NCBI RefSeq assembly: GCF_016595505.1
Contig: NZ_JAENIL010000003.1
Span: 181,089 to 245,088, forward strand
DNA length: 64,000 bases
Direction: 5' to 3'
From: Pelagicoccus mobilis
Lineage (GTDB): Bacteria; Verrucomicrobiota; Verrucomicrobiia; Opitutales; Opitutaceae
Below are positions 1 through 9,098 of this stretch, one piece after another (the first letter of the stretch is position 1; every line of letters starts with the position of its first letter). Under the pieces are notes generated by a model. That model ran no database searches. It was not told the DNA's origin and was given only the letters and a program-made list of their open reading frames with translations. The translations under genes and the position numbers were made by a program.

Positions 1-193
1 GGGCTTTGAGCTGGTCGAGACGGTCGCGGATGTTGGCGATTTGAACTTCGTCGAGGCCGCCGGTGGCTTCTTTTCGGTAGCGAGCGATGAAGGGGACGGT
101 AGCGCCTTCGACGATGAGCTTGGCGGTGGCGGCTACGTGAGATTCGGGGATGCTGAGTTCGTCAGCGATTTTTGGGAGGAAGTCTTCGTGCAT
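1..193 (-). CDS. tex: Tex-family transcription accessory protein, 5' end only
   Basis: Reading leftwards from ATG at 193 the frame stays open to the window edge, giving about 64 residues. They contain the stretch EGATVPFIARYRKEATGGLD at about residues 30-49, which is the signature of the Tex N-terminal helix-turn-helix region. Tex proteins are cytoplasmic nucleic-acid-binding proteins with a YqgF-like core and a C-terminal S1 domain; those parts lie outside the window. The gene is cut by the window boundary and is not broken. Directly upstream of its start lie 7-base-period repeats. The family call is secure from the motif; nothing can be said about the rest of the protein. Confidence 0.9.
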   Translation of the reverse strand, partial: MHEDFLPKIADELSIPESHVAATAKLIVEGATVPFIARYRKEATGGLDEVQIANIRDRLDQLKA

Positions 194-202
194 TTGGAGA
201 TT

Positions 203-284
203 GGGTACCGGGTGCCGGGTTGCGGGTTCCGGGGATTTTTCTGGAAATTGGGTGATAGGTTCTGGGTCCTAGGTGCTTGGTGAA
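203..284. repeat. Two degenerate 7-base tandem arrays
   Basis: Positions 203-237 read as five heptads that begin GGG(T/G): GGGTACC, GGGTGCC, GGGTTGC, GGGTTCC, GGGGATT. Positions 250-284 read as GGGTGAT, AGGTTCT, GGGTCCT, AGGTGCT, TGGTGAA, following the pattern nGGTnnn. The two arrays are out of register with each other. They lie between the start of tex and the end of the delta-60 protein gene. Function unknown. Confidence 0.7.
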
Positions 285-355
285 AAGCCGGGTAGGATGG
301 GAGCCGGGCCGGTTGTGGCAAGGCGGGATTGTCGCGAAATTTCAGAGATTCCGCG

Positions 356-3300
356 CTATTCCGTGTGTTCCAGCTTTAGGAAAATCGGTAACTCGGCGGA
401 CTCCAAGGAGATGGACGTTTGGGTGGAGTTTCCGTCCCTGGCGAGTGGATACGCTGCGGGTAGCCAGAGCCGGTGGTCATCGCTTTGCATCAGGGTAAAG
501 GGTGTTTCGGGAGTATCTTCCCAGTGCAGGTTGAGCGTCGTTCCGTCGTTGGTGAAAACGAGTTCGGGAAGGCTGGCTGCTGGGGCGTTTCCAGTGCCTT
601 GGCTGAGGGAGAACTGGGGGAAGGCGAGTTCGCCGTTTGGCCATTTCATTGTTACCGAGTAGTTTGCGAAATCGCTTGGCTGGAGCGAAGGGAAGGCGAG
701 GGAAGCGGAGTTTTCTCCCTCGATGAGCTTACCGTTGCGAAACCACTGGTAGCGAATGCCAGGCACTGGCTCTGAGTGTATCTGTAGGGTGTGGCTGCTG
801 CCGAGCGAAGCGCTTTGGGATCTTGGCTGACGGTAGATGGCGGGGAAGCCGGTGAGGGAGTAGAATTCTAGGTTTACCGAATCAGGCTGGTAGTCGTGGG
901 GAATGATGGCCAGCGCTCCTCCTACCACGTGATGGCGATAGGTTGAGCCGAATGAGCCGAGTCTCTCTTGGAGGAGGCCATTTTTGTCATAAATGGAGTA
1001 TCCCGCTACCAATGAATCGTTTGGAAGGACGGTGAAAAAACTGTGGAAGCTAAGGTTCAAGGGGCGCGGCTCGAAGTTGGGGTCGATCATCCCCGAGTTG
1101 GTGAGTCGGTGTACGGAGCTTCCACCGACGTAGAGGCGGTTCTGGGAATCGATGGCGATCGCTTTGATGTCCTCGATTTCGCTAGGGCGGGAGAAGCTGT
1201 TGTCGATCGAACCGTCGGCGTGGTAGCGCACGAGGAGGTTCGGGCCGGGAAGAACGGGGTCGAAGGCGAAGTAGATGCGACCTTGGCTGTCGACGTCCGA
1301 GTCGAGGTATGAGATTTGGTTGAAGGAGGTATCCGGGGAAAATTGGGTGTCTTTCACGCCGTCCAGAGTGTGGCGCTGGAGCTCGGTCTCGTAGAGGTTG
1401 CTGCTAAGAGTTATGAGATGCGAGTTGTTCTGGAGGTGGATCGCTGGGGGGCTCGTGTGAATGTCGGTGAGGGTGGTCGGTATTATTTCGAAGCTCGACC
1501 TTGCCTCGCCGTTGGCTCGCAGGACGAGGCAGAAGTGTCTGCCGTGTGTGTGCGTTATGACGGCCACGCCACCATCCGGTAGCGGAAGGAGCTTTTCTGG
1601 CCAACCAACTACGCTCCAGTCGATGTCTGGCACAAAGTTCGGATCGGGCTTCCGGTCCGGGCCGAATTTTGCCACGAAGCCCGTTTCGATGTCGTCGATA
1701 ATGGATCCGTCCAGGATGGCGAAGAAGGAGCCGTCAGGGGTGGTGTCGGAAAGATAGGTGACTTGGCGGTTCGTTTGTATTGAAAGGGTAGATACTTTAA
1801 TTTCTCCCGTTGTTGGGTTCACGGTTTGAGTGCCGCTTATATGTTCCGAGAATTTGTTTCGGTTGGCTCCTCTTCCGGTGATGAGGAACTCGTCGTTTTC
1901 GAGGGCTGTAAATGACTTGGCCTTGAATTCTACATCAAAGGTTTTTGATGTATCTAGGTTGTGGGTACCGTCTTGGCTGACGGTAACGATTTGCGCGGAG
2001 GCATAGGTGTCGTCTTGATGAACGATCAGGTGGATCTGAGTGCTGTCTTGGCCTACGGTAGATGCGGCTAGCTGTTCCCAGTTGTGAATGGTGAGGATGC
2101 GGCGATCTCCGAGAGGGATGGTCCATTGCTCGGCTTCTGCCCAATCGAGGGAGCGAAGCATGGCGTTGGCATCGTCGTAGAAGAGCATAGTGCCGTTGGG
2201 CCAGATCCCCATCAGTTCGAGGCCATCCTCTCGCCAGCCGATTTGGAGCGTGTGGTGTTCTTCGACGAGATCGCCTTCGGCGGAGATCCGGTAGACGGGA
2301 GCTCCGTGTTGTTCGACGAGCGTTACGGTTCCGTCGTCTAGGGCGAGGCTGAACTTGTCGATGAAGTTTGTATTGTAGAGCGTCGAGTTGCCTCGGTTTC
2401 TTTTGATTTCGGTTGCGACTCCTTCGGAGGTGATCGAGAGGGCGTGGTGGTAGGATTCTACCCAGACTGTGCCGTCGGGCCATTGTCGAAAAGCGGCTCC
2501 GCGGAAGTAGTCGCCTTCGATCGAGTGTTCTCCGAAATCCGAATCGATCGAGCCGTTTGGCCGTAGGCGGGTGAAGGTGGTTCGAAGCGAAGTTCCGTTG
2601 TCTATATACTCCGACCAGTATGGGAAGATTTGCCCTGAAAAGGGGCAGATGCGGATATCGTCGTAGTCGCCTAGGTTGAGCGTGGATGCGTAGTCCTCCA
2701 CGACCGTGCCGTCTGGCTTGTGCTCGGTGTAGAGTTGTTTGATGGCGAATGGATCGTTGGGGTCGGTGCGACGATCGAAGTAGCCGCCGCCTTTGCGGGG
2801 AATGATGTTTCCGTTGAGGGCTGCGGGGCTGGAAACTTCGTGGCGTACTTTGACTCGGGTTTCGCCGACCTTGGCCACGCCTTTCAGGGAAACGATGGCT
2901 GGCTTGGACCAATTCGTGCCGAATGGATTGCGGGCGCGGAGCTGGTAGGTGCCGATGTCGCCTAGGGAAAGCGACTCGATTTCGAGACTTGGGGAGTTGG
3001 CTCCGGCGAGTGGTTTGCCGTCGCGAAACCACTGGTAGTCGGCATTCGGCAGGGCGGTGGCGTGGCCCTGCAGTACTTGGTTGCTGTTGAGGTAAGCGAA
3101 GAGGTCTTGCGGGTTTTGGGAAATGACGGGGTGGCTTGGTGGCAGAAGCTTGATGGGGCCGAACTTGTGGGTCTCGCCGTTTGAGGTAGCTGTCAGAGTG
3201 TAGTCGCCTGCATCGTCTGGACCGAGAGAAGGAAAGCTGAGCGTGGTGGAGGTTTCGCCGCTCAAGGGGGCTCCATTTTTGAGCCATGAGTAGCTGGCAT

Positions 3301-5482
3301 CTGCTTCTTCCAAAGTGGCGACTTCGAGGGTGAAGGCTTCGGAGGAGTAGGAGACTTTTTCTAGGAAGGGAGTGGAGAAGCTAACGGGCGTGCTGGTGTA
3401 GAGCCCGGCTGTTTCTACTTCGCCGATCGGGGTTTTGGCGGTTCCTGATACGAGGACGTCGCCCTCGGCTGAAACGGATACGGTTGCGTTTTTCCAGCGG
3501 AGGGATCCGTCGATGACAGTGACCTCACCTAGGGGAGAGATGCGGTAGAGGTTGGCGAAGCCACCTTGTTCTTCTTGCTGGTCCGCGAGAGCGAGGTGGA
3601 AGCTGGAGCCGTCGGGAGCGAAGTTGAGTTTTGTGGGAAGTTCGGAGGGGGAGGTTCTGCGGATAAGGTTGTGAGGGGTGTAGCTGGTGTCTTCGCTTCC
3701 GTCCAAAAGGTAGCGGGCGCCGAAGATTTGCTGAGGCGCTTGGCCGAGAGGGCGAACGTAGGGAAGGTATATTGCTTCGTCGGTAATTGTGATTTGGGAG
3801 GAACGGAGGTGATCGTTTTGAATCGAGAAGGAGGTGTCACGGGTGCCGTCGATCGAGTATCTTTGTAGTGTTTGGTCACCTACGGCGTCATCGTACGCCG
3901 CGAAGTAGAAGTGGGTGTCCGTCACTGCGAGGATTTCGTAGGGAGCTGGTATTTGTGGGAAGTCGGGATCGAAGGTGCCGTCGAGTCGGAGCTTGCGGAG
4001 CACTTGGTCGCCGAAGTCTTCTACCCGCCCGTACACGAGGAGGGTATCGTCTGGGAGGACGGCGAGGAAATTGGTGTATTGGGGAGGCTCGAGAGTGTTT
4101 ACGAGGGTTACGTTTTCGTCGTAGATTTCGTAGTTTGGTCCGACGAAGCCTCCTGTGGGGCGAGCGCGGAGGTAGTGGTAGATGATGTCGGAGGAGAACG
4201 ATACGCGGCGTGATCCGTCTACATGGGCGATCCCGTCTTCGAGCAGGAGTTCTCCGCTGGGCAGCCAGCTTGCGGTGGCTTTGGTGAGTTGTTCGATGAG
4301 TCCCGGGGCGATGGCGGTCGCGGTTCCATCGGCGGATAGCTGGGCAAAGTGGATATTCTGGTAGTCGTCTTCGGAGGTCCGTCCTGAGGTGAGGACGGTG
4401 CCGTCGGTAAAAACGAAGGCGGAGTGTCCCCAGCCGCTCTCGACGAAGTGCTTGGTCCGGTCGAATTGGAAGGTCTCGTCTAGCGATCCGTCCGCGTTGA
4501 GCCGGAGGGCGTTTACATGGTCTTGATCGATTTGGAGGGAGTTGCCGGAGAGGTAGTACTGCCCGCTTTCTGTGGGGGTGAGGGTTGTTGTTGGCGGGTA
4601 GAATCCAATGTCAGGAGCGAGGGTGAATGCTGAATCGATGGTGCCATCTGAAGCGAGTCTGATGAGGGTGGGCGAGTAGCCGTGGGATGAGACAAGGAAT
4701 ATATCTCCGTTGGGGAGGGCGATCGGCTGAGGGAGTTCGAGGTTCGGGGTGGATTTTGTGATGCCGGTTCGGCTGAAGGATGTATCGATCGCTCCACTAC
4801 TGGTAAGTTTGATGAACAGGCTGGTGGCGAGTGTGCTGGCGTGGGGGAATTCGCCTTGTAGCAAGAAGCCGCCGCCGGGCAGCGTGTGGATGCTTTCGGT
4901 TGTCCCGGGGATGCTAGGCGAGGTGAAGGTGGTATCTGGCGTCAGGACGTTCGAGCTTTCGAGTGTATAGCGAATGGCTTTTGTGGTCCAGGTTGGCGGA
5001 GTTGTGATGTCGTTGCGTTGGTTTTCGAATACGGCAAATTGGTCGTCGGGAAGGAGCAGTAGGCCGTAGGGGATGCCGATTGCTCGATCGAGTTCGCCGT
5101 TGGCGTTGTAGGTCAATAGGGCGGCGGAAGCGCTGTCGATCGCGCTGATGCTGTGTTGCTCGAAGAGTACGGAGATTGTGCCGTTTGAGTTGAGGACGGC
5201 TTGGCTAGGGGTTGATCCGAGGATCGGCGCTTCTGAGGTGAGCGGCTTGAAGCTTTTGTCTGTATCCAGAATCAGGAAGGAACCGGTTAGCTCGCCATTG
5301 AGCTGGTCGAAGTTTCCGAACGCGATGGCTCGCCCGTCTCCGAGCGGCAAGTAGGCTTCCGGTGCCGCTGTAATGGATGTCTCAAGATCGAACTCTTCGC
5401 TCAGTTGGTAGTCTGCAGAGTGGACTGCTTGAAACGCGTTTATTGAGAGGGCTACGCAAATGGCGGCGATTGCGGCTTTCAT
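356..5482 (-). CDS. Giant secreted delta-60 repeat / Ig-like protein
   Basis: This 1708-residue protein starts with a clear signal peptide (MKAAIAAICVALSINAFQAVHSA). Most of it consists of repeats with cores such as LNADGSLDETF, LRLDGTFDPDF and YSIDGTRDTSF, which match the delta-60 (DUF5122) repeat, usually a beta-propeller-like blade. Three Ig-like domains are visible at about residues 705-790, 790-880 and 1555-1640, each with a W..(N/D)G.(P/L)L core and a closing Y.(V/L) strand. The last 50 residues resemble the Y..v.S.D...W...F.kl tail module seen in three other secreted proteins here. It lies 3 bases downstream of an RCC1-type protein gene, so the two are probably cotranscribed. Likely exported to the envelope or surface; the ligand is unknown. 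No catalytic motif was seen. Confidence 0.85.
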   Translation of the reverse strand: MKAAIAAICVALSINAFQAVHSADYQLSEEFDLETSITAAPEAYLPLGDGRAIAFGNFDQLNGELTGSFLILDTDKSFKPLTSEAPILGSTPSQAVLNSNGTISVLFEQHSISAIDSASAALLTYNANGELDRAIGIPYGLLLLPDDQFAVFENQRNDITTPPTWTTKAIRYTLESSNVLTPDTTFTSPSIPGTTESIHTLPGGGFLLQGEFPHASTLATSLFIKLTSSGAIDTSFSRTGITKSTPNLELPQPIALPNGDIFLVSSHGYSPTLIRLASDGTIDSAFTLAPDIGFYPPTTTLTPTESGQYYLSGNSLQIDQDHVNALRLNADGSLDETFQFDRTKHFVESGWGHSAFVFTDGTVLTSGRTSEDDYQNIHFAQLSADGTATAIAPGLIEQLTKATASWLPSGELLLEDGIAHVDGSRRVSFSSDIIYHYLRARPTGGFVGPNYEIYDENVTLVNTLEPPQYTNFLAVLPDDTLLVYGRVEDFGDQVLRKLRLDGTFDPDFPQIPAPYEILAVTDTHFYFAAYDDAVGDQTLQRYSIDGTRDTSFSIQNDHLRSSQITITDEAIYLPYVRPLGQAPQQIFGARYLLDGSEDTSYTPHNLIRRTSPSELPTKLNFAPDGSSFHLALADQQEEQGGFANLYRISPLGEVTVIDGSLRWKNATVSVSAEGDVLVSGTAKTPIGEVETAGLYTSTPVSFSTPFLEKVSYSSEAFTLEVATLEEADASYSWLKNGAPLSGETSTTLSFPSLGPDDAGDYTLTATSNGETHKFGPIKLLPPSHPVISQNPQDLFAYLNSNQVLQGHATALPNADYQWFRDGKPLAGANSPSLEIESLSLGDIGTYQLRARNPFGTNWSKPAIVSLKGVAKVGETRVKVRHEVSSPAALNGNIIPRKGGGYFDRRTDPNDPFAIKQLYTEHKPDGTVVEDYASTLNLGDYDDIRICPFSGQIFPYWSEYIDNGTSLRTTFTRLRPNGSIDSDFGEHSIEGDYFRGAAFRQWPDGTVWVESYHHALSITSEGVATEIKRNRGNSTLYNTNFIDKFSLALDDGTVTLVEQHGAPVYRISAEGDLVEEHHTLQIGWREDGLELMGIWPNGTMLFYDDANAMLRSLDWAEAEQWTIPLGDRRILTIHNWEQLAASTVGQDSTQIHLIVHQDDTYASAQIVTVSQDGTHNLDTSKTFDVEFKAKSFTALENDEFLITGRGANRNKFSEHISGTQTVNPTTGEIKVSTLSIQTNRQVTYLSDTTPDGSFFAILDGSIIDDIETGFVAKFGPDRKPDPNFVPDIDWSVVGWPEKLLPLPDGGVAVITHTHGRHFCLVLRANGEARSSFEIIPTTLTDIHTSPPAIHLQNNSHLITLSSNLYETELQRHTLDGVKDTQFSPDTSFNQISYLDSDVDSQGRIYFAFDPVLPGPNLLVRYHADGSIDNSFSRPSEIEDIKAIAIDSQNRLYVGGSSVHRLTNSGMIDPNFEPRPLNLSFHSFFTVLPNDSLVAGYSIYDKNGLLQERLGSFGSTYRHHVVGGALAIIPHDYQPDSVNLEFYSLTGFPAIYRQPRSQSASLGSSHTLQIHSEPVPGIRYQWFRNGKLIEGENSASLAFPSLQPSDFANYSVTMKWPNGELAFPQFSLSQGTGNAPAASLPELVFTNDGTTLNLHWEDTPETPFTLMQSDDHRLWLPAAYPLARDGNSTQTSISLESAELPIFLKLEHTE

Positions 5483-5485
5483 TAG

Positions 5486-8137
5486 CTAGGGGGCGATGAG
5501 TTGGAAAAACTGGTTCGGGGAATCGAGGGAAAAGATGAGCGGTTCTCCGAGACTGAGTTGTAGGTCCGCAGTGTCGTGTGCTGGGTTCCAGGTCTTTAGG
5601 TCTGTCGATCGAAGAATGCGGTAGTGTCTCCCGCTCGGGATTTGGTATTCGATGGATTGATACGCCGATTCGGGGGTGGCGATTATTCCAAACTGCGGGA
5701 TGAACTTGGGACCGTTTACGTTTTGTAGAACGATGGAGCAGGAAGGGCCGGGGAAGATGTCGGATATGTCTTCGAGTTTTTCGATTTCGGTGCCGCCGTT
5801 ATAAAGTGAGGCTTTGAGCGTTTTGACGGAGCCGTCGGCGTAGAATGCGAATGCCTCGCGGTCAGCCGCTTTGATTGCGACAACGTTCTTCTCTCTGTGT
5901 ACGTTGCTCAGGGCCTCGCTTCCCCAGGATACGAGTCTGCCTGAGTGGGTTAGGCCGAGGCTGTAGTTGTATCCGGAGGCGATACTACGGAGCGGGGGCA
6001 GGTCGGTGGGAGTGTCGGTGAGGCCGTCTTTGTTCCATGCGAGTATGCTGCCGTCTTCGAGGAGGGCGAGGCTGTCGTCGGCGTCGCACGAGATCGCGAT
6101 GACTCGTTTTTCGGAGGTGGGCACGAATTCGATGTCGGGCAGCCAGCCGCGCCATTGGAGCAGGGTGCCGTCTTCTTGTAGGGCGAGGATGTGCGAGTCG
6201 CCGCTCGCGATGGCGATGACCTTTTTTAGGCCTTCCGGGTTTGGGTATTCGCGGTTGAGATCGGGGTCCCAGGTGAGAATGGCTCCGTCCGCTTTCAGTA
6301 CGGTGTGGTGTTCTCGGCCGGCCGAGACGGCGACTACATTTGAGATGGCGTCTACGAACTCGGATCTTTGTTTGTCTTGCCAGGTGTTCCAGCTGGCTAC
6401 GGTTCCATCGCTTCGGAGGGCGAGTATGCTGCTGCGGCCGCAGGCTACTGAGACGACGTTTGTAGCGTCGGCTGGGAAATCGAGCAGGCTTGAGGTACCG
6501 AACCCAAGCATGTTGGCGACATCGACCGGAATGATGAGCTCCATGCTGGGAGCGTAGCCTTGGGCAAAGGCTCGGGCGCGGAGGAGAAGCGATTGGGTTG
6601 ACTCGATGGGAGATGTGTAGATGGGGGATTGGGATGTGGGTTCGGTGCCGTCGAGGGTGTAGTGGATTTGCGCATGCGCGTCTTCGGTCTCGAGGGAGAT
6701 GGTGGCTGACTTGTACGAAGATGCGTCCGTGTCGAAGTCGGTGGTAGGGGTGGCGAGGGAGGGGAGGAAGACGGCTTGGACTTGTGTGGCGGCTGATACT
6801 CTCAGGTTTAGGGGATTGCTGGTGGAGTCGACTGCTCCGCTCCAATGGGAGAAGCCGTAGCCGGGGCGTGGCACTGCGAGGAGTTGTACGGGTTCGTTTG
6901 ATTTGAAACGGTCTTTGTGAAGCGAGCGGTGGACGTGTCCTTTGGCTTCGTCCCAGGTGAGGGTGAGGTGAAATTGGTCGAGAGGGGAGGATCTGACGGC
7001 GGTGCCTGAGTAGTGTTGTGTGTGAAATGCAACTACGTCCTTGAGCTCCGGATTCGGGATTTCCGTTTGGGCATCGGGATAGCTGAGGATGGTGCCATCC
7101 GATTTCAGCCCGTGGCTGTGGGAGTAGGAGGTCGAAATCGCAACGATGTCGGACCAACTGGATACGCCTTGAGATTGTTCGTTGCCATGGTCTCCCCAGG
7201 CGACCACGGTGCCGTCCGCCTTAAGGGCGAGGTTGTGCTGGTTTCCGGCTCGTACGGCGATGACGTTGTTTAGGCCTTCTGGGATGTAGGCGGTGTGAGT
7301 GAAGTCGCGGTTGCGCCAAGCGGCTAGGGTGCCGTCGCGTAGGATACCGAGGCAGTAGTCTTCTCCTTCCGAGATGGCGATGACGTTCGCGATGTTGCGA
7401 GGGGGCTGGTTGTTGTGGTTGAGGGCTGTCCCTCCCCAGCTGACGATTCGGTTGTCGGAAGTGATGATGGAGGCTGAGTAGCGGCCCGCGGCGACGGCGG
7501 CTGCTGAGGGAAGATTTGAGGGAACTGCGTGTCCGCTTCCGTAGGGCGCTTCGCCCCATGAGACGAGGGTTCCGTCTTCTTTCAAGGCGATGGAGTAGCT
7601 GTCTCCAGCGGCGATGGCGATCGCGTCGTTCAGGTCGTTGGGAGGGCGGTGGTTGTTTGAGTCGGACAGGTCGAGGACGGTGCCGTCGTTTTGGAGGACG
7701 GTCACGCCGTTGCCGTAGGTTTCCGAGTAGGAGTAGTTTTGAGGGGATGCGCCAAAGCCGGTCGTTTCTGAAAGGCCCCAAGTGTCGAGGGTCGTGACGA
7801 CTTCGTATCGTTTGGATTGTGGAGCGCTATCGGCGAGGCCGGACTTGCGGGTGAGGGCACGTACGGTGGTGGACTCGGAAATTTGAAAGGGGCCGGTGTA
7901 GGTTTTGAGCGCTGAAATGACTCCGCCGGTTTCCAGGGTATAGACGATGCTGGCGTCGGAGGTTTCGGTTGAGAGGGTGATCTCGGTTGGCCCGTAGAGT
8001 TTGGAGGCGTAGGGGGAAATGGTCGGAGCGGCCAGGCGATCTTGGGCAATGCAACGCTGCGCGAGGAGAAGCGCGAACACGCACAGAAGCAGGGCAACGT
8101 GTTTCGTGGGACTTGGACGTAGTCGAGTGGCGGTCAC
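5486..8137 (-). CDS. Secreted RCC1-repeat protein with chitobiase-C-like and InlB-B-like modules
   Basis: I place the start at GTG 8137 because it gives a compact signal peptide (TATRLRPSP then KHVALLLCVFALLLAQRCIA). The upstream ATG at 8287 would add 50 residues before the signal and would abut the divergent gene. After the signal comes a chitobiase C-terminal-like domain (YTLETGG...YTGPF...RA), then RCC1-type repeats with ALK.DGT...WG cores. Next are an InlB-B-like repeat (GYGFSHWSG...VQAVF), a second chitobiase-C-like domain (IHYTLDGTEPT) and a second RCC1 block. The C-terminus carries the YRILRSTDLKTWNP...FFQL module. RCC1 repeats form seven-bladed propellers, so two propellers are plausible. 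It is probably an exported surface protein cotranscribed with the delta-60 gene. Its biological target is unknown. Confidence 0.85.
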   Translation of the reverse strand: MTATRLRPSPTKHVALLLCVFALLLAQRCIAQDRLAAPTISPYASKLYGPTEITLSTETSDASIVYTLETGGVISALKTYTGPFQISESTTVRALTRKSGLADSAPQSKRYEVVTTLDTWGLSETTGFGASPQNYSYSETYGNGVTVLQNDGTVLDLSDSNNHRPPNDLNDAIAIAAGDSYSIALKEDGTLVSWGEAPYGSGHAVPSNLPSAAAVAAGRYSASIITSDNRIVSWGGTALNHNNQPPRNIANVIAISEGEDYCLGILRDGTLAAWRNRDFTHTAYIPEGLNNVIAVRAGNQHNLALKADGTVVAWGDHGNEQSQGVSSWSDIVAISTSYSHSHGLKSDGTILSYPDAQTEIPNPELKDVVAFHTQHYSGTAVRSSPLDQFHLTLTWDEAKGHVHRSLHKDRFKSNEPVQLLAVPRPGYGFSHWSGAVDSTSNPLNLRVSAATQVQAVFLPSLATPTTDFDTDASSYKSATISLETEDAHAQIHYTLDGTEPTSQSPIYTSPIESTQSLLLRARAFAQGYAPSMELIIPVDVANMLGFGTSSLLDFPADATNVVSVACGRSSILALRSDGTVASWNTWQDKQRSEFVDAISNVVAVSAGREHHTVLKADGAILTWDPDLNREYPNPEGLKKVIAIASGDSHILALQEDGTLLQWRGWLPDIEFVPTSEKRVIAISCDADDSLALLEDGSILAWNKDGLTDTPTDLPPLRSIASGYNYSLGLTHSGRLVSWGSEALSNVHREKNVVAIKAADREAFAFYADGSVKTLKASLYNGGTEIEKLEDISDIFPGPSCSIVLQNVNGPKFIPQFGIIATPESAYQSIEYQIPSGRHYRILRSTDLKTWNPAHDTADLQLSLGEPLIFSLDSPNQFFQLIAP

Positions 8138-8335
8138 TTTGATTATTGCTTGGGAACGAGGGAGGCGTGCGTGTGGAACGGTTGTCTCGATCGGAGGGAG
8201 TCTGAATCTGTCATTTATGATGGTTGGCAGGTCAAGCTCATCTGTAGGTAAATATGCTGTAGGCGCTGACTGGATTTGAGAACTCATGCCACTGAATTGG
8301 CGCGGGGAGTTGCTTGAAAGTTGGCCGCGGATGGT

Positions 8336-8340
8336 GGAGG
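8336..8340 (+). promoter_or_regulatory. Shine-Dalgarno GGAGG that fixes the start at 8349
   Basis: GGAGG ends 8 bases before ATG 8349, and that ATG begins a good signal peptide. The earlier in-frame ATG at 8286 has no such site. Confidence 0.65.
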
Positions 8341-8348
8341 GTGTCGGG

Positions 8349-9095
8349 ATGTTTTGGAGATACGTGTTGGTTGGGATCGTTTCTTTTTGGGGAGCAGGGC
8401 TTGGAGCTCAGGTCGAGGCTGAGTTTTCGGTTTTGAGAGTGGATAGCTCGGGGCCGGAAGATCCGGGACTGGCTGCCTATATCAAACCGTACCGTGAGGG
8501 CGTGGAGGCTTTTTCGGCCGAGGTGATCGGGTACGCGGCTGAGCCGTTGTCTCGCTCGCGTCCTGAATGTGGACTTTCGAATTTGGTGGCGGACTCGTTG
8601 CGCGTGGTGGGCGAGAGGGAGTTCGAGTCCGAGGTCGATCTGGCGGTGACGAATTTCGGAGGCTTGAGACGCAATCTGCCGAAGGGGCCTTTGACGATGG
8701 GGCTGATTACGGAGCTGTCGCCATTTGACAACTACATCGTTCTTCTAGAGGTGAGGGGAGAACTGGTGTTGGAGCTGGCTCGAAACATTGCTAGCGGGAG
8801 CGCTTCCGCGATTTCCGGGTTGAAGGTCGTGGGGAGCAAGAGTGGGGAGTTGTTATCGGCGGAGATCGGAGGGGAGTCGGTTGTGCCAGACGGGACGTAC
8901 CGTTTGGTGACGATCGATTATCTGCTTGCGAACTGGACGTCTCTTTTTCGGGAAGAGTGGATTGTGAGTCGGAAGGTATCCGTAAATTTGAGACAACGTG
9001 AGGCGATCGTTTTGCACCTGTCTGAGTTGACCAGAAAAGGGATCAAGGTTTACGACGCGGCCGAGGGGCGGGTGAGAGTAGTGAGCGGTGATTAG
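8349..9095 (+). CDS. Stand-alone 5'-nucleotidase C-terminal domain, exported
   Basis: From ATG 8349 the product has about 248 residues. It opens with a signal peptide (FWRYVLVGIVSFWGAGLGAQ) followed by a single 5'-nucleotidase C-terminal domain. Recognisable family features are CGLSNLVADSLR, DLAVTNFGGLRRNLPKGPLT and the ELSPFDNYIVLLEVRG strand region. In full-length 5'-nucleotidases this domain binds the nucleotide base and follows the metallophosphoesterase domain. Here the catalytic domain is absent and is encoded by the next gene, 3 bases downstream. The two gene products presumably assemble in the periplasm into one nucleotidase, which is an inference. An upstream in-frame ATG at 8286 would add 21 unlikely residues before the signal. 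Confidence 0.85.
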   Translation: MFWRYVLVGIVSFWGAGLGAQVEAEFSVLRVDSSGPEDPGLAAYIKPYREGVEAFSAEVIGYAAEPLSRSRPECGLSNLVADSLRVVGEREFESEVDLAVTNFGGLRRNLPKGPLTMGLITELSPFDNYIVLLEVRGELVLELARNIASGSASAISGLKVVGSKSGELLSAEIGGESVVPDGTYRLVTIDYLLANWTSLFREEWIVSRKVSVNLRQREAIVLHLSELTRKGIKVYDAAEGRVRVVSGD

Positions 9096-9098
9096 AGG

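Noticed and set aside
1935..3287. 450-codon open frame on the minus strand in a second frame of the delta-60 gene
   Set aside because: Arg/Pro/Ser/His-rich composition typical of a shifted frame; the delta-60/Ig frame explains the DNA.
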